Assembly (NCBI RefSeq): GCF_039540515.1
Contig: NZ_BAABFA010000011.1
Span: 1 to 64,000, forward strand
DNA length: 64,000 bases
Direction of reading: 5' to 3'
Source of the DNA: Nemorincola caseinilytica
GTDB lineage: Bacteria; Bacteroidota; Bacteroidia; Chitinophagales; Chitinophagaceae
Shown: positions 55,358-63,192 of the stretch, in pieces
Position numbering within the stretch: the first letter of the stretch is position 1
Layout: every line of letters begins with the position of its first letter
Notes under the pieces: model-generated
The model's database searches: none
What the model was told of the DNA's origin: nothing
What the model saw: only the letters and a program-made list of their open reading frames with translations
Made by a program: the position numbers and the translations under genes

Positions 55358-56518
55358 TTATTGCGTAACGGCGGCGCTGTCCACTATCACGCGCGACAGC
55401 ATATCTTCCAGCAGTTCGCCACGCAGGTTGCGGGCCACTATCTTGCCGTCAGGCCCCACCAGGAAGTTGCTGGGTATCGATTTTATAGAGTAGATAACGG
55501 CAGCATCAGAAGACCAGCCTTTCAGGTCGCTTACCTGTATCCAGGGCAGGCCATCCTCTTTTATGGCACGTTCCCACTTTTCCTTGTCGTGGTCCAGCGA
55601 CACGGCATAGATGGTAAAGTTGTGGTCTTTATACTTGTTGTATGCGGCCAGCACATTGGGGTTCTCTGCACGGCAGGGGCCGCACCACGATGCCCAGAAA
55701 TCTACCAGCACATACTTGCCCCGCAGCGACGATAGCGCTATGTTCTCGCCCTCGGGCGTGGTAAGAGTTAGCTCAGGCGCCATTGTACCGGTCTCGGTAG
55801 ACTGTGGCCTTGCCTGCGGTGCATTGTTCCTCAGGTTCATCTTTGCGAAATAGTCGGCAAAGTCTTTGGTCATGCGTGTACCGGGGAACCTGCGTGCAAG
55901 ACTTTGGGTGAACGCCTCCAGGAAAACACCCTCGCTCTGTGGGTTCAGTATGCGGGCGGCAAAAATGGCATTGGGTTCGTAGGGTGTGGTATCGGCATAG
56001 TTCTCTATTATCTGGGTCAGGTCCTGGTTCATATCCTGGTAGTTCTTCTGCGCCAGGGCCACAAGGCTGTCATTGCCACGGGCGCGCAGGGTGTCCAGTA
56101 CTATGTTCATGGTATTGAAATCGCGCACCTTCTCGCGGAATATCATCAGGAAGCGCTGCAGGTGATCGGATGCCGGAGAGCCGAATATAGTATATTTCTC
56201 TATAGACCTCCAGTCGGAATTGATCTTGATATTACCCTTGTCTATAGAAAGCAGTATGAATTTGTTCTCTTCGAAGTGAAGCCTGTACAGACCGGGCTCG
56301 GGCGACATGCCCGAAAGTACGAAATGACCTTCCTCATTGCTGCGGGCGGAATCGACGATAGAAATGATATCGTTGGCGCCCAACTGCTCCAGTACCACCG
56401 TTTGCGCCGGCATATTACTGATCTCGCCCGTGATGTTGAACTTGCGGTCACCGCTTTTGCAGGCCGCCAGTAGAGATATCAGTATGTAATAACAGAGTAA
56501 ACGTTTTGACTTCATCAA
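55358..56518 (-). CDS. TlpA-like thioredoxin lipoprotein with DUF4369 domain
   Basis: A 386-residue protein: lipobox LAAC (Cys at about residue 20), a DUF4369 beta-domain (about 25-120, FNITGEISNMPAQTVVLEQL), a helical linker, and a TlpA/ResA-type thioredoxin domain from about 245 (TMAPELTLTTPEGENIALSS) with the redox site FWASWCGPCRAENP (about 272-285) and the cis-Pro loop SIPSNFLV. It acts in the periplasm, reducing or shuffling disulfides, often for cytochrome c maturation. The Bacteroidota form with DUF4369 is common. It converges on the radical SAM gene with a 24-base gap. Confidence 0.92.
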   Translation of the reverse strand: MMKSKRLLCYYILISLLAACKSGDRKFNITGEISNMPAQTVVLEQLGANDIISIVDSARSNEEGHFVLSGMSPEPGLYRLHFEENKFILLSIDKGNIKINSDWRSIEKYTIFGSPASDHLQRFLMIFREKVRDFNTMNIVLDTLRARGNDSLVALAQKNYQDMNQDLTQIIENYADTTPYEPNAIFAARILNPQSEGVFLEAFTQSLARRFPGTRMTKDFADYFAKMNLRNNAPQARPQSTETGTMAPELTLTTPEGENIALSSLRGKYVLVDFWASWCGPCRAENPNVLAAYNKYKDHNFTIYAVSLDHDKEKWERAIKEDGLPWIQVSDLKGWSSDAAVIYSIKSIPSNFLVGPDGKIVARNLRGELLEDMLSRVIVDSAAVTQ

Positions 56519-56690
56519 GGGATCTTTATGCTGCTAAAAACCGGCGGTTGCAATAATAGTTACAAATTTCATACCGAGATCGCATTCACGGCTGAAATTT
56601 CTATCATACACAATTCCCCGAATGGTCAAAATTAGGGCCCCAAATGTCAATAAATACATAAAATTCCCCCGGTGGGACCGGGTACATATA

Positions 56691-56730
56691 ATAAAAGATC
56701 CCGGCGCCTGTATGTGCAGGCGCCGGGATC
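56691..56730 (-). terminator. recA terminator
   Basis: On the minus strand: a 14-base-pair stem GATCCCGGCGCCTG with its complement (56697-56710 and 56717-56730), six-base loop, then TTTT. A weaker hairpin CCCGGT-GGG-ACCGGG at 56668-56682 follows it. Confidence 0.88.
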
Positions 56731-56758
56731 GTATGTGATACAGTAGCGGTACTATGTA

Positions 56759-57754
56759 TTATTCGGGCTGTACCTGCAGGGCCGCCCTTATCTTGCCTTC
56801 TATCTCATCGGTCACTTCGGGATTGTCGAAGAGGAACTGCTTCACCGCATCGCGGCCCTGGCCTATCTTGCTGTCGTTGTAGGCGAACCACGAACCGCTC
56901 TTCTGCAGTATGCCCAGCTCTACACCCATATCTATTATCTCGCCCACCTTGCTGATACCCTCGCCAAAGATGATGTCGAACTCTACCTGGCGGAAGGGTG
57001 GCGCTACCTTGTTCTTCACCACCTTCACACGGGTGCGGTTGCCGCTGGCCACATCGCCATCCTTTATCTGGCTCACGCGGCGTATGTCCAGGCGCACAGA
57101 GGCGTAGAACTTGAGGGCATTACCACCGGTGGTGGTCTCGGGGTTGCCGAACATCACACCTATCTTCTCGCGAAGCTGATTGATGAATATGCAGCAGCAG
57201 CCCGTACGCGATATGGTGGCCGTGAGCTTGCGCAGGGCCTGGCTCATCAGGCGGGCCTGCAGACCCATTTTGCTTTCACCCATCTCGCCTTCCAGTTCGC
57301 CCTTGGGCACCAGTGCGGCCACAGAGTCTATCACTACCACATCTATAGCGCCCGACGAGATGAGACGGTCGGCTATCTCCAGGCCCTGCTCGCCATAGTC
57401 GGGCTGGGAAATGATGAGGTTGTCCACGTCCACACCCAGTTTGCGGGCATAGCTGGCATCAAAGGCATGCTCGGCATCTATGATGGCGCATATGCCGCCC
57501 TTTTTCTGTGCCTGTGCTATGGTGTGTATGGCTATAGTGGTCTTACCCGAAGATTCTGGTCCATATATCTCTACTATACGGCCGGCAGGGAAGCCGCCTA
57601 CGCCCAGCGCTATGTCCAGTCCCAGCGATCCGGTGCTGGTCACTTCCATCTGGTCCTTCTGCTTGTCGCCAAGCATCATTACCGAACCCTTGCCATAGTC
57701 TTTCTCGATCTTGTCGAGCGTCAGCTTCAATACTTTTAATTTGTCGTCTGCCAT
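56759..57754 (-). CDS. recA: Recombinase RecA
   Basis: A 331-residue RecA, which drives homologous pairing and strand exchange. Walker A GPESSGKTT is at residues 66-74, Walker B VVIDSVAAL at about 140, the L1 loop follows GEMGESKMG and L2 lies near GVMFGNPETTTGGNALKFYAS (in the region 193-213). The C-terminus is shorter and less acidic than in E. coli. A -7-like TACTTTTG is at 57791-57798 on the minus strand. No LexA-type box was seen. dprA, its loader, is elsewhere in the window. Confidence 0.98.
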   Translation of the reverse strand: MADDKLKVLKLTLDKIEKDYGKGSVMMLGDKQKDQMEVTSTGSLGLDIALGVGGFPAGRIVEIYGPESSGKTTIAIHTIAQAQKKGGICAIIDAEHAFDASYARKLGVDVDNLIISQPDYGEQGLEIADRLISSGAIDVVVIDSVAALVPKGELEGEMGESKMGLQARLMSQALRKLTATISRTGCCCIFINQLREKIGVMFGNPETTTGGNALKFYASVRLDIRRVSQIKDGDVASGNRTRVKVVKNKVAPPFRQVEFDIIFGEGISKVGEIIDMGVELGILQKSGSWFAYNDSKIGQGRDAVKQFLFDNPEVTDEIEGKIRAALQVQPE

Positions 57755-57887
57755 TTTATCTTACGTTTTTGAGTACATTATTTAATGGTTCAAAAGTAGC
57801 GGAAATATGATACGACTTTCCCGTGAGGGGGTAAAAGATATCCACAATTGGAAATAAGAGGAAGAGAGATAATATGCCAGCGATGGC

Positions 57888-58295
57888 CTATGAAATGAAT
57901 GGGTTCACGATTCTGAGCTTCTCATTTATCACAAGACCGTGGTGCATATCTTCCGTTAATAACACTTGGCACTTGCTCTCGAGTGCCGCAGCTACTATGA
58001 GGCTGTCCCAATAGCTTAGCTCATATTTCACAGAAAGGTCGAATGCACTAGTGATGGTAGATGAGTAAATATTTACCACTCGGAAGATACTCATCAGATC
58101 TCTGCCATGCGCATAAGCCTGATCCTTGTTAAGGCGTAGCTTTCTAAGGCAAACGTTCACATTCTCATTTACTACTTGTGTGCTGATAGTGTAATGAGAA
58201 GAAAGCAATGATGTCGCTATTCTTTTCTTTGCCTGATCGTTGGTAAAAAGATAAAGAAGTACATTACTATCAATGAAAGTGTGTTTATCTTTCAT
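57888..58295 (-). CDS. PIN-domain toxin (VapC-like)
   Basis: A 135-residue PIN-domain ribonuclease. Acidic residues for Mg2+ binding are in FIDSNVLLYLF (Asp at about 9), VNENVNV (Glu at about 44), YELSYWDSLIVAAAL (Asp at about 97) and LLTEDMHHG (Asp at about 116). It would cut RNA, with toxicity blocked by the small protein encoded just upstream, whose gene overlaps it by 11 bases. Codon use differs from neighbours: Leu is often CTT and only about three of ten Ile codons are ATA, so the pair was probably acquired. Confidence 0.88.
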   Translation of the reverse strand: MKDKHTFIDSNVLLYLFTNDQAKKRIATSLLSSHYTISTQVVNENVNVCLRKLRLNKDQAYAHGRDLMSIFRVVNIYSSTITSAFDLSVKYELSYWDSLIVAAALESKCQVLLTEDMHHGLVINEKLRIVNPFIS

Positions 58296-58500
58296 TGATC
58301 TCGTCCCTATTGAATTTTATCGCTGAAACGGGAAATTCATAACGCGAATAATCTATACTCGGTCCATGATCATCGGGTGCATTCTTCTTGTTGATCGAAG
58401 GAATATGCAAAAGAGTTTTGATAGTATCTAACAACGACCTTTTCTGCTCGTTGCCAAGCATTGAGACATACTTTTTTATTTCTGCGTCCAGAGTTGTCAT
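58285..58500 (-). CDS. Antitoxin partner of the PIN toxin
   Basis: A 71-residue protein with an N-terminal helical part (TLDAEIKKYVSMLGNEQKRSLLDTIKTLL) and a polar, probably unfolded C-terminus (PDDHGPSIDYSRYEF), the usual layout of antitoxins that bind DNA or dimerise by the N-terminus and wrap the toxin with the C-terminus. I cannot name its family. It overlaps the PIN gene by 11 bases and comes first, as expected. TATTTTTG on the minus strand at 58506-58513 ends 5 bases before the ATG, so the message may be leaderless. Confidence 0.75.
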   Translation of the reverse strand: MTTLDAEIKKYVSMLGNEQKRSLLDTIKTLLHIPSINKKNAPDDHGPSIDYSRYEFPVSAIKFNRDEINER

Positions 58501-58546
58501 TTGTACAAAAATACGACTTTATAAGCAAGCACTGTTATTTTGCCCA

Positions 58547-59734
58547 TCAATAGAACTGCGTAAGATAAGGATACCGCTCTTCGTACAGCTTCTTCACACG
58601 GCTCAGTATGGTGTTGCGCAGGCCGTCTATGTTGCGCCGCTCTGTAGCCGATACGAATATGGCCGAATTGTTGGTGAGCGACTGCCAGCGTGCCTCCAGA
58701 TCGGTAAGCATTTCCTTCTTTACCGACTCTTCCAGCCAATCATCAAAGGTGTTCTTTTCGTACAGATCCATCTTGTTGAAGATGGTGAGTGTAGGCTTGT
58801 CGAAGGCCTTCAGGTCTTGCAGGGTCTTGTTCACCACGCCCATCTGCTCCTCGTAGCCGGGGTGCGATATGTCTACCACATGCAGCAGGCAGTCGGCCTC
58901 GCGCACTTCGTCCAGTGTGCTTTTGAAGCTCTCTACCAGGTGGTGCGGCAGCTTGCGTATGAAGCCCACAGTATCACTCAGCAAGAAGGGTGTCTGCTCG
59001 TATACCACCTTGCGCGTAGTGGTGTCCAGCGTAGCAAAGAGCTTGTTCTCGGCAAATACATCGGCCTTGCTCAGTATGTTCATCAGGGTGCTCTTGCCTA
59101 CGTTGGTATAGCCTACCAGGGCTACGCGTATGTAAGTGCCGCGCTCCTTACGCTGGGTCATGGATTGCTTGTCTATCTCGCCCAGGCGCTTGCGCAGCAG
59201 GGCTATCTTGTCCTTCACTATACGGCGATCGGTCTCTATCTCGGTTTCGCCCGGGCCGCGACTGCCTATACCGCCACCCTGGCGTTCCAGGTGTTTCCAC
59301 ATACCCTTCAGTCGGGGCAGTATGTACTGGTACTGGGCCAGTTCTACCTGCACCTTGGCCTGTGCCGTCTTGGCGCGGCTGGCAAAAATGTCCAGTATCA
59401 GGTCGCTGCGGTCTATGGTGCGTATGCCCGTGGCATCGGTTATATTGCCTATCTGAGAGCCGGTAAGCTCGTCGTCGAATATGATGAGGGTGACGCCGCG
59501 CGCCTGTGCGTATTCGCGTATCTCTTCCAGCTTGCCCTTGCCCACAAAGGTCTTGCTGTCGGGGCGGGGCAGCTTCTGCAGAAAGGTCTTTACGGTAGTA
59601 GCACCCGCGGTCTCGGCAAGGAAGGCCAGCTCATTCAGGTATTCTTTGGCCAGTGTCTCGGTCTGCTCCTTGTATATGAGGCCTACCAGCACCGCCTTTT
59701 CTTCCTGTTGTATCTTATTGTTCTTGTCTAGCAA
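58547..59734 (-). CDS. hflX: GTPase HflX
   Basis: A 395-residue ribosome-associated GTPase that splits stalled ribosomes. The N-terminal HflX domain has ETAGATTVKTFLQKLPRPD and VGKGKLEEI, followed by the helical linker with GGIGSRGPGETEIETDRR. The G domain shows G1 GYTNVGKST, G3 DTVGF (DTTTRKVVYEQTPFLLSDTVG region), G4 NKMD and G5 SAT. The C-terminus is short and ends YPYLTQFY. Single gene, upstream of the PIN/antitoxin pair on the same strand. Confidence 0.97.
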   Translation of the reverse strand: MLDKNNKIQQEEKAVLVGLIYKEQTETLAKEYLNELAFLAETAGATTVKTFLQKLPRPDSKTFVGKGKLEEIREYAQARGVTLIIFDDELTGSQIGNITDATGIRTIDRSDLILDIFASRAKTAQAKVQVELAQYQYILPRLKGMWKHLERQGGGIGSRGPGETEIETDRRIVKDKIALLRKRLGEIDKQSMTQRKERGTYIRVALVGYTNVGKSTLMNILSKADVFAENKLFATLDTTTRKVVYEQTPFLLSDTVGFIRKLPHHLVESFKSTLDEVREADCLLHVVDISHPGYEEQMGVVNKTLQDLKAFDKPTLTIFNKMDLYEKNTFDDWLEESVKKEMLTDLEARWQSLTNNSAIFVSATERRNIDGLRNTILSRVKKLYEERYPYLTQFY

Positions 59735-59795
59735 ATCGTGTTGAGTATTTAATTATGCAAATCTATGGAAAGGACAGCAAGGGAATTTATATACT

Positions 59796-61034
59796 TCATT
59801 TCTTGCCTGCTGCAAGTACATTCCCCCTGTTGCGCAGCAGGGCTATGAAGAACATCACAAAACAAAGGAACATAGGCAGCCGTATGAGCGATTGCGATGT
59901 GCTCATGCCCATCACATCGCACAGGTGGCTCACCTCGTCAGACCGGTAGAATGCCTTTATAAAGGCCCCGTGTGAGGGGAAGAACGCATATTCGGTGATG
60001 TAGGTGAGCGCCACTATGCAATAACCCGCTACCATCATCCTGCGCAGGGCAGGTGTGGCCCGGGTATAGTATACCGGCAGCAGGGGCAGGAACCACAATA
60101 TATAGGGCGGCGAATAGCCCGGCCCGAAGGTAGGCAGGAACACCAGCAGGATAAGCATGGTAACAAGTACCTGCGCAGGCAGCAGGGATGCCCTGATCCG
60201 TACCCGCCATGCGCACAGCAGCATGATGAGCAGCAGCAGCCATGGCGCTATGGCTCCATATGCTTCGTTGCCGCCCTTTACGCCGGCCACGTTCAGCAGG
60301 CCGGTGATGCCGTACCAGCCACCCATAGAGCGGTAGCCCAGCACATGCTCGCTCACCCCCGCAGGCGCCAAAGTATATATCACACCCATACCTATGGCAA
60401 CGGGGGTAAGCAGTAGTACGCTGCCGAAAATATTGGTAGTGATACTACGCCTGCCCACACCTGCCAGCAGCAGGGGCGATAGTATGAGCGGTATGGTCTT
60501 GGTGAATATGCCCATACCCAGGCAGAAGCAGGCCGCCAGCCATGTTTCGGCGCTATGGTCCTCGTCATAGCTTATAAGGCAGTAGGCGAACAGCAGTATC
60601 CACAGCCCGGCAAACACATCGAAGTTGCAGTGCTGGCAACTGAGCAATATGCTGATGGGGTTGAGCGCAAGAGCAGCTATAAGTACACCCGTAGACGCCG
60701 CCTTGAAGAACCGGGTAATAAGCGTGTAGCAAATGGTAGCCGTTACCACCTCTGCCAGTACCAGTGTGGCCTGTATGAGGTGTATGGCCGATACAGAGGT
60801 AAGTTTTGCCAGCTTGCCTATACCGAAGAGCACCTGCATCCAGAAGGGTGGCCAGTTGAGCACCGGGGTGTCTTTGTAAGGGTTGCCGCCGGCATCCAGC
60901 ACATCTATCACATGCAGCCATGCATATAGGTCTTTGGAGTATACCTGCGGCATAAAGGCAATGAAGAGCAGGCGCGCTGCTACCAGCACTGCAAGTATCA
61001 CAAATAGCCTACCGGTATGGCGAGGTCCTTTCAA
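59796..61034 (-). CDS. GT-C (GT87-like) membrane glycosyltransferase
   Basis: A 412-residue protein with about ten hydrophobic helices. The first periplasmic loop holds YSKDLYAWLHVIDVLDAGGNPYKDTPVLNWPPFW, with the Asp at the start of the loop that GT-C enzymes (GT87, mannosyl- or arabinosyltransferases using polyprenyl-phosphate sugars) require. FTKTIPLILSPLLLAG and FGPGYSPPYILWFLPLLP are further conserved-looking helices. It would add a sugar at the outer face of the inner membrane; donor and acceptor are unknown. Confidence 0.8.
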   Translation of the reverse strand: MKGPRHTGRLFVILAVLVAARLLFIAFMPQVYSKDLYAWLHVIDVLDAGGNPYKDTPVLNWPPFWMQVLFGIGKLAKLTSVSAIHLIQATLVLAEVVTATICYTLITRFFKAASTGVLIAALALNPISILLSCQHCNFDVFAGLWILLFAYCLISYDEDHSAETWLAACFCLGMGIFTKTIPLILSPLLLAGVGRRSITTNIFGSVLLLTPVAIGMGVIYTLAPAGVSEHVLGYRSMGGWYGITGLLNVAGVKGGNEAYGAIAPWLLLLIMLLCAWRVRIRASLLPAQVLVTMLILLVFLPTFGPGYSPPYILWFLPLLPVYYTRATPALRRMMVAGYCIVALTYITEYAFFPSHGAFIKAFYRSDEVSHLCDVMGMSTSQSLIRLPMFLCFVMFFIALLRNRGNVLAAGKK

Positions 61035-61128
61035 AATAAGGTGTCGATAATTTAATTGACGGTAAATTAATGAAACTTTAGGCGTTTTGAAGCCTGTGAT
61101 ATTATGGCGTGTTCCGAACAGCTAAGCT

Positions 61129-62676
61129 CTATGCTACACACATCTCCGCGCATCTTTCGCCATCTATGGCCGCCGATACTATGCCGCCTGCATAGCCTGC
61201 TCCCTCGGCACAGGGGTAGAGGCCCTTTATCTGCACATGCTGCAGTGTATCCTTGTGGCGGGGTATGCGCACCGGCGAGCTGGTACGGCTCTCTGTGGCC
61301 ACCAGTACTGCCTCTTCTGTATAGTAGCCCTTCATTTTTTTGCCAAAGGTCAGCACTGCTTTTTTCAGGGCGGCGCTTACTTCCCGGGGCAGTACCTCGG
61401 CCAGCGGGGCGCTGTGTATGCCGGGCAGGTAAGAGCAATCGGGCAGGGTCTTGGATAGCCTGCCGGTGGCAAAGTCGGTCATGCGCTGGGCCGGGGCCAC
61501 CAGCCTGCCACCACCTGCGCGGAAGGATGCACGCTCTACCATCTGCTGGTATTGCATGGCCGCCAGCGGGCCTTTGAATTTGTATGCATCGAAGTCGCGC
61601 TCATCTACTGCCACTACCGTGCCCGAGTTGGCATAGGGGTTGTTGCGTTTCGATGGGCTCCATCCGTTCACCACCAGTTCTCCCGGTGCAGTGGCGGCCG
61701 GGGCTATGATACCACCCGGGCACATGCAGAACGAGAACACGCCGCGCCCGTTCTCCTGTGTCACCAGCGAATAGCTGGCAGGTGGCAGAAAGGGATCGCG
61801 TATGGTGCAGTGGTAACGGGCAGTATCTACCAGCGATTGCGGATGCTCTATGCGCACACCCAGTGCAAAGGGCTTGGCTTCTATGAGTATGTTCCTGCGG
61901 TGCAGCAGCTCGAAGATGTCCCTGGCAGAGTGGCCTGTGGCCAGTATCACCTTATCGCAGGTGATGGTGTCGCCGGTATGCAGTTTTACGCCCTTTATGG
62001 TATCGCCGTTCAGCAGCAGGTCGGTAAGGCGGGTGTCGAAGCGTACCTCGCCGCCGCAGGCTATTATCTGCTGCCGCATGGCTGTTATTATCTGCGGCAG
62101 CTTGTTGGTGCCTATATGCGGGTGCGCATCGAAGAGTATATCCTCCTCGGTGCCAAAGTGATGAAAGAGCTGCAGTATGCGCTGCACATTGCCGCGCTTG
62201 GTAGACCGGGTGTAGAGCTTGCCATCGCTATAGGTGCCTGCACCGCCCTCGCCAAAGCAGTAGTTCGACTCAGGGTTCACCACGCCCTCCTTGTTGATGG
62301 CAGCAAGGTCGCGGCGGCGGCTGCGCACATCCTTGCCACGCTCTATGATGATGGGTTTGCGCCCCAACGCTATCAGCCGCAGTGCCGCGAACAGGCCCGC
62401 AGGCCCTGCGCCCACTATCACTATATGCGGGGCATTGCTCACGTTCTGCAGTTCGGGGTCGAAGGGTGTGGCCTCCGGAACCTTACCATCTATATACACC
62501 TCTAGCTGCAATATATACCGCGCCTGGCGCGACCGCGCGTCTATAGAGCGTTTCTCTATGCGGTAGCCGGTCACACGTTTTGTGGTCACACCGCATTCCT
62601 CTGCCGCAATGCGTTTTATGGCCCTTTCATCAAAGGCATCGGCAGGGGAAACAAGTATGGAAACGGTCTTTGTCAT
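61129..62676 (-). CDS. FAD-dependent oxidoreductase (COG2509-like)
   Basis: A 515-residue flavoprotein from the ATG at 62676 (MTKTVSILVSPADAF); six codons upstream are open but atypical. The N-terminal domain of about 90 residues is followed by the FAD site IVIVGAGPAGLFAALRLIALG (about 92-112) and ERGKDVRSRRRD. Other motifs: NYCFGEGGAGTYSDGKLYTR, LATGHSARDIFELL, SFCMCPGG and the C-terminal GLYPCAEGAGYAGGIVSAA. The family is usually called 'NAD(P)/FAD-dependent oxidoreductase' or FAD-utilising dehydrogenase; the reaction is unknown. Confidence 0.92.
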   Translation of the reverse strand: MTKTVSILVSPADAFDERAIKRIAAEECGVTTKRVTGYRIEKRSIDARSRQARYILQLEVYIDGKVPEATPFDPELQNVSNAPHIVIVGAGPAGLFAALRLIALGRKPIIIERGKDVRSRRRDLAAINKEGVVNPESNYCFGEGGAGTYSDGKLYTRSTKRGNVQRILQLFHHFGTEEDILFDAHPHIGTNKLPQIITAMRQQIIACGGEVRFDTRLTDLLLNGDTIKGVKLHTGDTITCDKVILATGHSARDIFELLHRRNILIEAKPFALGVRIEHPQSLVDTARYHCTIRDPFLPPASYSLVTQENGRGVFSFCMCPGGIIAPAATAPGELVVNGWSPSKRNNPYANSGTVVAVDERDFDAYKFKGPLAAMQYQQMVERASFRAGGGRLVAPAQRMTDFATGRLSKTLPDCSYLPGIHSAPLAEVLPREVSAALKKAVLTFGKKMKGYYTEEAVLVATESRTSSPVRIPRHKDTLQHVQIKGLYPCAEGAGYAGGIVSAAIDGERCAEMCVA

Positions 62677-62701
62677 GAAGTATGCGGGCCACAATGGTGT
62701 A

Positions 62702-63073
62702 TCACAAGTGCGGGTTGTGGCTGTCGAAGCTCATTTTCAGGTAGCTGAAGGCCAAAATGAGGGAGGCGGCTATGCTGACAACGCCCAGAGCCGTCATGGT
62801 GCCTATGAAGGCATCGAACCCTACCTTGCCACCCCACGACAGGAAATACAATGTGCCGAATATGGATGCAGGAAGTAATATGATGCCCACTACCAGGTTG
62901 GTCATACGGTGGTTGTAGTATGCCTGTACGCAGAATATGGCGAATGTGAACAAAGCGGTATAATTCAGTGTATGGCTCTCGTACAGCGCCACCACGAACC
63001 ATGCCAGCGACAGCAGCAGGAAAAAGCCGTAGGCGGCATAGACGAATTTGCGGTAGGTGAGCTTTTTCAGCAT
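62702..63073 (-). CDS. Small four-helix membrane protein
   Basis: A 123-residue protein with four hydrophobic helices (about 10-30, 38-52, 57-78 and 88-110: AYGFFLLLSLAWFVVALY, YTALFTFAIFC, LVVGIILLPASIFGTLYFL, GVVSIAASLILAFSYL) and very short loops. No family recognised. It lies 25 bases upstream of the FAD oxidoreductase on the same strand and probably shares its transcript. Confidence 0.7.
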   Translation of the reverse strand: MLKKLTYRKFVYAAYGFFLLLSLAWFVVALYESHTLNYTALFTFAIFCVQAYYNHRMTNLVVGIILLPASIFGTLYFLSWGGKVGFDAFIGTMTALGVVSIAASLILAFSYLKMSFDSHNPHL

Positions 63074-63134
63074 AGTACAAAGGTAAATAAAAAGCCCCGT
63101 GTGGTCATCTATGTCCTATAGCGGTCCCTGCGCT

Positions 63135-63166
63135 TTTGACAATATGCTATATGCGCTCTATTTTTG
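63135..63166 (+). promoter_or_regulatory. Promoter for the TMTC/GT39-like gene
   Basis: TTTG at 63135-63138, a 20-base spacer, then TATTTTTG at 63159-63166, with the ATG 26 bases further: a close match to the phylum's consensus. Confidence 0.55.
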
Positions 63167-63192
63167 ACATTAGTTGACATACATTCGCATCA

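Noticed and set aside
58388..59731. A 447-codon plus-strand frame opposite hflX
   Set aside because: HflX is complete and conserved on the minus strand; the plus frame has no recognisable domain and spans the toxin-antitoxin boundary.
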